Shown here piece by piece: positions 6,227 to 10,754 of a stretch of DNA of 10,754 nt. This DNA is from Thermoproteota archaeon (GTDB taxonomy: Archaea; Korarchaeota; Korarchaeia; Korarchaeales; Korarchaeaceae), in assembly GCA_003661365.1 (NCBI GenBank), contig QMVZ01000042.1, positions 1-10,754 on the forward strand, written 5' to 3'. The position numbers and the translations under genes were made by a program. The notes below the pieces were generated by a model, which ran no database searches, had not been told where the DNA came from, and was given only the letters and a program-made list of their open reading frames with translations. Positions within the stretch are counted from its first letter, which is position 1. Each line of letters opens with the position of its first letter.

Positions 6227-6759
6227 CAAATTCTCACGTTGCGAACCATTTAGTTGGTGAAAAAGGCACTTGTATGACCGACTACCACATGGCTGGTGAG
6301 ATAAGAGATCACAACGTAAAGAGGATGGAGGTTTTTTGTTTGTGCCATGTGATGAACCCACTGCCTCATGCTAGAACCATAGCTATGTCTAGATTTGCTA
6401 GGGAAGAGTTTCCAAGGTTTGAGCTTTATGAGCTGCTCACCTCGTCATCATATGAGGCATTAATAACCTTGGGCGAGATTGGTCTAAGAACTCCGAAGGC
6501 TGAGTTGACCGAGGCATTCATAGAAGGGGTTGAGCTAGGATATTATAGGAGAAAAATCTACGAGGTAGATTTAAAGTTAAAGAAGGAGATGCTTAGAAAA
6601 TCAATTATCATCAAAGAAATGTTATGGGAGATGCTGAAAATGCCAAAAAGAATGCAGAGAGGTGTAGAATACTTTCATAAAGTACTGCAAGCTAGAAAGA
6701 TAGCTGGGGAAGATTATCGCGTACTAGCTAGGGCCATTGAAGAACAGATCCTGGGATAA
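6223..6759 (+). CDS. Kinase-fold-like protein, C-terminal part (split or frameshifted)
   Basis: 178 residues that appear to continue the preceding frame. The first 30 contain NSHVANHLVGEKG and MTDYHMAG. In a kinase-like reading, N8 would be the asparagine after the catalytic loop and D20 the metal-binding aspartate of a DFG-like motif (here DYH). The remainder (30-178) is helical and Lys/Arg/Glu-rich, as for a C-lobe, with a CLCH cluster at 39-42. The ATG overlaps the previous stop as ATGA and has no good Shine-Dalgarno of its own. A protein starting here would lack any N-lobe and begin directly in the active-site loop, so independent function is unlikely. It ends 4 bases before the convergent HTH gene. 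If expressed separately, it would depend on termination-reinitiation at the overlap. Confidence 0.65.
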   Translation: MTNSHVANHLVGEKGTCMTDYHMAGEIRDHNVKRMEVFCLCHVMNPLPHARTIAMSRFAREEFPRFELYELLTSSSYEALITLGEIGLRTPKAELTEAFIEGVELGYYRRKIYEVDLKLKKEMLRKSIIIKEMLWEMLKMPKRMQRGVEYFHKVLQARKIAGEDYRVLARAIEEQILG

Positions 6760-6763
6760 GGGT

Positions 6764-7387
6764 TTATTCCTCCCTCATATGCTTTCTTATCTCCTTTGAT
6801 AGTTTACTGAGGAGTTCAGCTGGGTTTTTTATGGGATAACTAATTACTCCAGCCACATCTTCAAGATTAACGCCGAAGGCCTTTATTCCCTTCAATCTCT
6901 CTTTAAGGACCCTTGGCTCTTCGACTGGGAAGTCAAGCCCCCTAATCCTCATTAGAGTTAAGACTGCCCACACAGGTCCCCCAAGTCCCTCGAGAACCTG
7001 TCTTGATGCTTCAATCATAAGTTCGGTATCCTCTCTTCCCTTTCTTATCTCACTCCATGCTAGCTTAGCTATTCCACCAGCCACGTGCTCGTCAAACTTT
7101 CCAACGTACTCTCCTGTCAACTTCTTCTTGACTGCCAGCGGGTCCGACTCCAATATCCTCCTTACTGTCTGCTTAGTTATTCCTAGTTCCTTTGCTATCT
7201 CCTCTTCTGTCTTAAATCTGTTCTTTAGTGCTATAGCGTAACAAGCCTCCATTAGGCTTGGAAGCCAAGTGAGGTTCCTGTACTCTATGAGCTTTCTTGG
7301 ACCCCCCAATAGTTCGATACTCTTCATGAAAATCCTCAAGACTTCCTTATCAAGATCCCTCTTGGCTGGACTAATCACGATTCCCAT
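6764..7387 (-). CDS. HTH regulator partner of KaiC-like ATPase (near_KaiC_dom type)
   Basis: A protein of 207 residues with a helix-turn-helix at about 60-80 (TEEEIAKELGITKQTVRRIL), flanked by helical regions. An N-terminal stretch runs from PAKRDLDKEVLRIF through NLTWLPSLMEACYAIALKNR. Archaeal proteins with this kind of HTH are known to sit next to AF_0351-type KaiC-domain ATPases and have been described as a probable regulatory domain; the position here, directly downstream of such an ATPase, fits. Residues 85-207 carry no motif I can name. The ATG lies 4 bases after the ATPase stop, and its Shine-Dalgarno overlaps that stop, so translation is coupled. DNA binding is likely from the HTH, but the target and any signal passed by the ATPase are unknown. 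Confidence 0.82.
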   Translation of the reverse strand: MGIVISPAKRDLDKEVLRIFMKSIELLGGPRKLIEYRNLTWLPSLMEACYAIALKNRFKTEEEIAKELGITKQTVRRILESDPLAVKKKLTGEYVGKFDEHVAGGIAKLAWSEIRKGREDTELMIEASRQVLEGLGGPVWAVLTLMRIRGLDFPVEEPRVLKERLKGIKAFGVNLEDVAGVISYPIKNPAELLSKLSKEIRKHMREE

Positions 7388-7390
7388 GGT

Positions 7391-7398
7391 ATCACCCC
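7391..7398 (-). promoter_or_regulatory. Shine-Dalgarno overlapping the ATPase stop codon
   Basis: On the minus strand GGGGTGAT includes the TGA stop of the ATPase gene and lies 3 bases before the HTH gene's ATG. This is the same GGTGAT-N3-ATG arrangement seen at the membrane gene pair (10169-10174), and it points to coupled synthesis of the two proteins. Confidence 0.6.
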
Positions 7399-8246
7399 CT
7401 CAAATCCTCAAGCTTCGGGCCTATCTTTACGAGACCTTCTTCCGTTATGTACAGCAAGTGGGTGGACGTGTCGTGTCCAACCATCCTACAACCATCTATT
7501 CTTATCGTCCTGATCACGGTTCCTATTGGTTTCTTGTAAAGGTTTTCTTCCCACTTACTCTTAACCAGAATCTTCCCTAACACTATGGTTCCGTCCACTA
7601 TATGGCTGACAGCATATCCTCCTGCTGCTTCTGCTGTCTCTTCTCTGTGCCCGCTCCTCTTTTGAGAAACTAAAATGGCTGTTTGGCCCCATTTCTTCAT
7701 GAAGTTAAATATCTCTCTGACTATAGACCTTGCCATGACTTCCTTTGCCTCAAAAAGGCCTGTGACAGAATCTATTGCAACGCTCTTTACTTCGTATTCC
7801 TTTATGGCATAAGCTATCGTGTTTAGCAGAGTCGGAATGTCCTCTCTGAGCTCTCTGTGACGAGCAGCGTCTATCATCACTATCCTTTGCTTTATTGATT
7901 CCCAGTCTATGCCCATTGCCAAGGATCTCTGCATCAAACCTCTTGCTACGAAAGCTGAAGGGCTCTCGACAGTTATGAAACATGTTGTATACCCTAGAGA
8001 CGCTTGCTTTACAGCGAATTGCTCTACCATCAGGCTTTTTCCTGTGTCTGGCACTCCTGTTATGTTAATGACTGCTCTGTAGGGATAGCCTCCCAGCGGC
8101 ACTCTCTTAATTCCCTCATCTGTAATTTCAACTTTGTAAAAGAGTTCGTCAAGTCCTTCTACTCCTGAAGGAACCCCGAATAACTTCGGAGCCCTTTTAC
8201 CGGCCTCATCAGCAAGCTCAGCAGCTTCCCTAATCACCTTTTCCAT
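7392..8246 (-). CDS. Single-domain KaiC/RadA-type ATPase (AF_0351-like)
   Basis: A RecA-superfamily ATPase of 284 residues with one KaiC-type domain. It opens with FGVPSGVEGLDELFY (23-37), the usual KaiC/RadA lead-in, then Walker A GVPDTGKS (64-71), a TVES strand end with acidic E94, Walker B VAIDS (156-160), ILVSQKRSG (191-199) as the following strand, and the terminal ITEEGLVKIGP segment. It is too short for a two-domain clock KaiC and lacks the N-terminal HhH domain of RadA. The HTH gene directly downstream matches the known archaeal pairing of this ATPase subgroup, so a signalling or regulatory role is more likely than recombination, though this is not established. The ATG has a strong Shine-Dalgarno (AGGAGGTG). 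An insertion EITDEGIKRVPLGGYPYR (40-57) before Walker A is longer than in minimal KaiC domains. Confidence 0.9.
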   Translation of the reverse strand: MEKVIREAAELADEAGKRAPKLFGVPSGVEGLDELFYKVEITDEGIKRVPLGGYPYRAVINITGVPDTGKSLMVEQFAVKQASLGYTTCFITVESPSAFVARGLMQRSLAMGIDWESIKQRIVMIDAARHRELREDIPTLLNTIAYAIKEYEVKSVAIDSVTGLFEAKEVMARSIVREIFNFMKKWGQTAILVSQKRSGHREETAEAAGGYAVSHIVDGTIVLGKILVKSKWEENLYKKPIGTVIRTIRIDGCRMVGHDTSTHLLYITEEGLVKIGPKLEDLRG

Positions 8247-8252
8247 TTCTCA

Positions 8253-8260
8253 CACCTCCT
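8253..8260 (-). promoter_or_regulatory. Strong Shine-Dalgarno of the KaiC-like ATPase
   Basis: AGGAGGTG lies 6 bases before the ATG at 8246 and is the best match to the archaeal 16S tail in the window. It implies a leadered mRNA, in contrast to the leaderless starts at neighbouring operon heads. Confidence 0.75.
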
Positions 8261-8363
8261 TTCGTTTTTTCTGAAAAGAACTTCTGAAATCTTGTCTTCC
8301 TAAGAAACACAACCACAGTGCTCAGATATCGAGCAGAAAAACTACTTTCAGATAAGGCAAAAT

Positions 8364-8412
8364 CATTTAAGATAATCCGGCCAGGTAAGAGGTCCACCCT
8401 CGAATATTTAAG
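8364..8412 (-). promoter_or_regulatory. Two TATA-like boxes upstream of a long 5' leader
   Basis: On the minus strand CTTAAATA lies at 8405-8412 and CTTAAATG at 8364-8371. Initiation about 25 bases downstream would leave roughly 130 or 90 untranslated bases before the ATPase ATG. The leader holds a modest hairpin (TGCTC 8319-8323 with GAGCA 8331-8335) but no riboswitch or C/D-box pattern I can support. Read-through from the methyltransferase gene remains possible. Confidence 0.4.
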
Positions 8413-8432
8413 TAGATCTCTGATAGAGCACC

Positions 8433-9620
8433 CTACCAAACTCTTACTAGATACCCCTTAAGATATGCAGTCCAAGGATGAAGTGGATCGATTGGATGAT
8501 CTCTTGCCTGACCCCTTACTCCTCCCAAGAACTGTATCTTCCTTCCAGCTTTTTGGGCTGCCTCCCTAACGAGCTTTCTGAACTTCGTTATGCTCATGAA
8601 GTGGCTACAACTGAAGGTCAATAAGAGACCATCTCTCTTAACTAGTTGAATAGCGGCAGTATTAACTGCGAAGTAAGTCTTCGTGCCCATATTGATCATA
8701 TCTCTGCTTGGTATTAAGGCTGGAGGATCTACGATTACAAGATCAAACTTCTTGCCCTTTTTCTTTGCAGAGTCCGTCCAATCCTTGACGGATGACTGAA
8801 CTACGCTAACCTTCTTTAACACATCATTCATCTCAGCGTTCTTCTTGGCTTCCTCACAGGCATATTCTGATTCGTCAACCATGGTTACGTGTCCAGCTCC
8901 CCCCAGAGCCGCTTGAATTCCAAATCCTCCAGTGTATGAGAAGAGATCTAAGACCTCTGCTCCATCAGGAACTATCTGATTCACTAGAACCCTATTATCT
9001 CGTTGATCCAAAAAGAAACCTGTTTTCTGTCCCCTTAAAACGTCTACCTCAAATTTAGCTATACCTTCCTCGATCACAGTTGTATTAGGGGCGTCTCCCA
9101 ATAACTTTCCCCTCCAGACAGGGAGATTGAGCCCCTTCCTTGTCCTTCCATCATTTCTCACGTAAACAGCATTTATTTCCAAGATCTCCATTAGGAGAGC
9201 CCCTATGTGGTTGAGTAGTCTGTCCATCCCAATTGAAGTGGAAGATATGACTGCTATATTGGAATAAACATCTATTATGAGCCCAGGAAGCATGTCAGCT
9301 TCGCTATGGCATAACCTAAAGCTGTTCTCAAGCTTTAACTTTCTACGAAAGTCTAAAGCTCTCAGAAGCCTTCTCTTGAAGAAATCTAGGTCAACATCCT
9401 CCTCAGGATCAGTGGTAAGTATTCTGGCCGCCATTGCTCCAATGCCCTCGTAGAAACCTGTTCCAAGGAACTCGCCCCTGTCGTCCACTATCGTAACGAG
9501 ATCCCCGGGACTCACGTCTCCCTCTATTCTGCGAAGCCACTTCAAGTATATGTTTTGTTCTCCCCTCTTAGCCCTTATTTTCCCTTCCCCGAATACTACA
9601 ATCTTGCCAAATGTCCTCAT
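8433..9620 (-). CDS. RlmI-like class I SAM-dependent RNA methyltransferase (PUA + Rossmann)
   Basis: A protein of 395 residues with the layout of the COG1092/RlmI group, whose bacterial member makes 5-methylcytosine in 23S rRNA. Residues about 5-70 form a PUA-like RNA-binding domain (KIRAKRGEQNIYLKWLRRIEG, then PGDLVTIVDDRGEFLGTGFY). An EEHI-like central domain follows (about 75-185). Next come GQKTGFFLDQRDNR (197-210) and the Rossmann domain with motif I VLDLFSYTGGFG (223-234), acidic D249 after the second strand, motif IV DPPALIPS (298-305) and SCSHFMS (337-343), in which C338 is the likely catalytic cysteine. The C-terminal DHPIDPLHPW is also family-typical. The rRNA site in archaea is not settled, so I give no gene symbol. 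The ATG at 9620 has no Shine-Dalgarno but a TATA-like box 25-32 bases upstream. Confidence 0.93.
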   Translation of the reverse strand: MRTFGKIVVFGEGKIRAKRGEQNIYLKWLRRIEGDVSPGDLVTIVDDRGEFLGTGFYEGIGAMAARILTTDPEEDVDLDFFKRRLLRALDFRRKLKLENSFRLCHSEADMLPGLIIDVYSNIAVISSTSIGMDRLLNHIGALLMEILEINAVYVRNDGRTRKGLNLPVWRGKLLGDAPNTTVIEEGIAKFEVDVLRGQKTGFFLDQRDNRVLVNQIVPDGAEVLDLFSYTGGFGIQAALGGAGHVTMVDESEYACEEAKKNAEMNDVLKKVSVVQSSVKDWTDSAKKKGKKFDLVIVDPPALIPSRDMINMGTKTYFAVNTAAIQLVKRDGLLLTFSCSHFMSITKFRKLVREAAQKAGRKIQFLGGVRGQARDHPIDPLHPWTAYLKGYLVRVW

Positions 9621-9644
9621 GTCAGTAAACTCTAAATGTTAAAG

Positions 9645-9652
9645 GTATTAAG
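9645..9652 (-). promoter_or_regulatory. TATA-like box for the methyltransferase
   Basis: CTTAATAC on the minus strand lies 25-32 bases before the ATG, and no Shine-Dalgarno is present, so a leaderless mRNA is likely. It sits in the 65 bases between the membrane gene pair and the methyltransferase. Confidence 0.4.
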
Positions 9653-9685
9653 CATGTGCGGCTTTGCCTTATCTCTAATCATGGA

Positions 9686-10165
9686 TTAATTTTCAGGAGC
9701 TGTGTCTCCTACCTTCTCTCTCGCTGCTAAAAATTCTACGAGTGTAGAGGCAATTTCTAGAGCAAAAGCGAACCCTAGAATCACGAGGATTATTCTAATG
9801 TCGATCAATACGCTCATTGTACTTCCATCTCTTGACATCAATATGAAGGTTCTTCCAAAGTTCCCTGGTCTGCCAAAGCCAAGCCCGTAGAGAGTCAAGT
9901 AATACCAAATCACTGGCATTAGGATCCCAGAGATCAAGTAAACGTATGATTCCTCTTTAACGACCCCTCTAACTACACTTAAACATCCAAGAATGATCCC
10001 TAGGACAGAAAACGTGATTACAATGCTTCTCAGCCCCTTTCCAAAGATGATCGATGCATACTGAACAATGTCTGCAGGAGCCATTGCTAGACCAACGCTA
10101 GGTAATACTACTAACAGCAAGACGTAAATGCCTGCAGATATTATGGCCTTGTTCTTCCTGCTCAT
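9686..10165 (-). CDS. Four-helix integral membrane protein, unknown function
   Basis: A protein of 159 residues that I do not recognise. Four hydrophobic segments are visible: about 8-28 (ISAGIYVLLLVVLPSVGLAM), 46-67 (RSIVITFSVLGIILGCLSVV), 74-95 (YVYLISGILMPVIWYYLTLYGL) and 120-143 (LIDIRIILVILGFAFALEIAS). Between the last two is a loop rich in Gly, Arg and Phe (FGRPGNFGRTF). The N-terminus MSRKNK is positive and the C-terminus short and charged. No transporter or enzyme motif stands out. The ATG follows the upstream gene's TAG with no bases between, and GGTGAT inside the upstream gene's end acts as ribosome binding site, so the two proteins are probably made together. A role as membrane partner of the upstream single-pass protein is inferred from this coupling alone. 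Confidence 0.78.
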   Translation of the reverse strand: MSRKNKAIISAGIYVLLLVVLPSVGLAMAPADIVQYASIIFGKGLRSIVITFSVLGIILGCLSVVRGVVKEESYVYLISGILMPVIWYYLTLYGLGFGRPGNFGRTFILMSRDGSTMSVLIDIRIILVILGFAFALEIASTLVEFLAAREKVGDTAPEN

Positions 10166-10663
10166 CTAATCACCTTCGCTTCTGAGACCTGTGCTAAATT
10201 CCATTCCAATGAGGTTGAAGAAAGTTCTGAATCCAAGTCTTAATGAAGCATTCAAAGTCTCTAAAGCCTCTAAGTCAATATCCGATATAGAAAACCTCAT
10301 AGTAAGGTACTTAATCTCCCCAGGGGAGACTGTAGTGGAATTAGAACCCGAGAACAGCGTGTTTCCTTGGGCATCCAATATTTCTAAAGTAGCTGAAACG
10401 TTAGTACTCATCACTCCTCCACCAACTATCCTCAAACTCGCTATTCCCGTTAGGGTACCACTAATCGGGTCACCCATGACACTTACCTGTATTGGTTCTT
10501 CTGTCTCTTCGGTGAAGAGAGATTCTGTTAACGTTTCTGTGACGGTAAACATGGAGACTGCAAAGGAAACCATTGCGATAACGATAAGAGCTAGCGAGAA
10601 TGTTTTTATTATCCTGGCTATCTTCTCTTTCGACATCTTTGCATCAACGATAGTTGTTTCCAT
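10166..10663 (-). CDS. Single-pass membrane protein with extracytoplasmic beta-rich domain
   Basis: 165 residues with a positive N-terminus (MSKEKIARIIK) and one strong hydrophobic segment (about 20-41), then an outside domain of about 110 residues. Alternating strands such as ASLRIVGGGV, SATLEILDAQGNTLFSGS and a PGEIKYLTMRFSIS segment suggest a beta-sandwich of the LEA14/fibronectin-like kind, but no family is claimed. It is Thr/Ser-rich near 40-56, as in a membrane-proximal linker. The segment is more likely an anchor than a cleaved signal because no clear cleavage motif follows. Two starts are possible: ATG 10663, or ATG 10636 (MSKEK), which has the TTAAATAT box at the right leaderless distance and gives a more ordinary N-terminus. 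It is directly coupled to the four-helix membrane gene. Confidence 0.77.
   Translation of the reverse strand: METTIVDAKMSKEKIARIIKTFSLALIVIAMVSFAVSMFTVTETLTESLFTEETEEPIQVSVMGDPISGTLTGIASLRIVGGGVMSTNVSATLEILDAQGNTLFSGSNSTTVSPGEIKYLTMRFSISDIDLEALETLNASLRLGFRTFFNLIGMEFSTGLRSEGD
10169..10174 (-). promoter_or_regulatory. Ribosome binding site GGTGAT at the membrane gene junction
   Basis: GGTGAT encodes the last residues of the upstream protein and lies 3 bases before the next ATG, with the TAG stop as the spacer. It supports the start at 10165 and coupled translation. Confidence 0.55.
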
Positions 10664-10671
10664 ATTTAACG
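10663..10671 (-). promoter_or_regulatory. TATA-like box near the start of the membrane gene pair
   Basis: The minus strand reads GTTAAATAT, centred about 30 bases before the internal ATG at 10636. If it is the TATA box, the upstream ATG at 10663 is not transcribed and the shorter protein is made. A weaker alternative (ACAATATC, about 10683-10690) would serve the 10663 start, next to the palindrome ATTGTACAAT (10686-10695). Confidence 0.35.
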
Positions 10672-10697
10672 TCTAAGGTTATGATATTGTACAATGT

Positions 10698-10754
10698 ATG
10701 CGAGTATATTCATCTCTATTCACCTTTTTCTCTAAAGAGAGAAAAGATAGAGGA
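10698..10754 (+). CDS. Possible 5' end of a gene running off the right edge
   Basis: An ATG at 10698 opens 19 codons to the window edge (MRVYSSLFTFFSKERKDRG), and an A/T-rich box (TATTTAAC, 10663-10670) lies about 28-35 bases upstream. The opposite strand is also open here, ending in TAG with the residues REKGE, and could be the tail of an upstream minus-strand gene. The sequence is too short to decide between them. Confidence 0.2.
   Translation, partial: MRVYSSLFTFFSKERKDRG

Noticed and set aside
6211..6230. Classic -1 programmed frameshift heptamer at the kinase-like junction
   Set aside because: The sequence before the stop does not fit XXXYYYZ (the P-site codon GTT would re-pair with TGT) and no clear downstream stem was seen, so recoding is only one of several explanations.
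7269..7580. Plus-strand open frame opposite the HTH and ATPase genes
   Set aside because: It is fully antisense to two well-supported genes and resembles no protein family that I can recognise.
8300..8372. Possible C/D-box RNA in the ATPase leader (ATGATTT and two CTGA motifs on the minus strand)
   Set aside because: The C box is a poor match, the spacing to the first CTGA is short for a guide, no C' box is found and no terminal stem is present.
8230..8439. Open frame of 69 codons on the minus strand filling the gap before the KaiC-like ATPase
   Set aside because: It starts with TTG inside the end of the methyltransferase gene, has no ribosome binding site, runs through the TATA-like boxes and encodes the ATPase Shine-Dalgarno at its end. 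It is better read as promoter and leader.
10677..10718. Small minus-strand frame MNILAYIVQYHNLRR just before the single-pass membrane gene, after a GGTGAA site
   Set aside because: Only 15 codons, overlapping the likely promoter and palindrome, with nothing to show it is translated.
10726..10745. Inverted repeat TTTTCTCT / AGAGAAAA with a four-base loop at the right edge
   Set aside because: It is low-complexity, too close to the window edge and without a following T-run in a clear direction. Hairpin terminators are also not the usual archaeal type.

Overview
The window looks like a chromosomal segment of a thermophilic archaeon. The main clues are a form III (archaeal) RuBisCO, a single-domain archaeal KaiC/RadA-type ATPase next to its helix-turn-helix partner, an Lrp/AsnC regulator, heavy AGA/AGG arginine use and Lys/Glu-rich proteins. 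Several first genes of transcription units have no Shine-Dalgarno (SD) sequence but carry an A/T-rich TATA-like box about 25-35 bases before the start, as expected for leaderless archaeal mRNAs. Genes inside operons instead use GGTGAT or GGAGG sites. This mix and the gene set would fit a TACK-type lineage (Korarchaeota, Thermofilum-like or Bathyarchaeota-like), but the lineage cannot be fixed from the sequence alone. I see no rRNA, tRNA, CRISPR array, insertion sequence or phage gene.

Layout. Bases 1-37 may hold the first codons of a minus-strand gene leaving the window. Bases 78-1364 (-) encode form III RuBisCO, divergent from purA (adenylosuccinate synthase, 1474-2760, +) across 109 bases, so an AMP-salvage/carbon enzyme faces an AMP-synthesis enzyme. 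PurA converges on a two-gene minus-strand unit: an OB-fold protein with a possible degenerate RecA-like C-terminal part (TTG start at 4658), then a DUF3786 protein. A 243-base divergent intergenic region, holding an imperfect 28-base dyad, separates it from an Lrp/AsnC regulator (4902-5396, +). Downstream of the regulator, 5447-6226 and 6223-6759 overlap by ATGA and appear to be two halves of one kinase-fold-like protein. The predicted catalytic-loop region straddles the frame change, which is the most unusual point in the window.

On the minus strand, 8246 to 6764 encodes the KaiC-like ATPase and its HTH partner, translationally coupled, preceded by an unusually long 5' leader. Upstream of it lies an RlmI-like class I methyltransferase (8433-9620, -). 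Last comes a two-gene membrane unit (10663 to 9686, -): a single-pass protein with an extracytoplasmic beta-rich domain followed, with no spacer, by a four-helix membrane protein.

Working together: RuBisCO and PurA both touch the AMP pool. The ATPase/HTH pair is a recurring archaeal couple of unknown cellular role. The OB-fold/DUF3786 pair, the kinase-like pair and the membrane pair are uncharacterised and are the best candidates for new biology.
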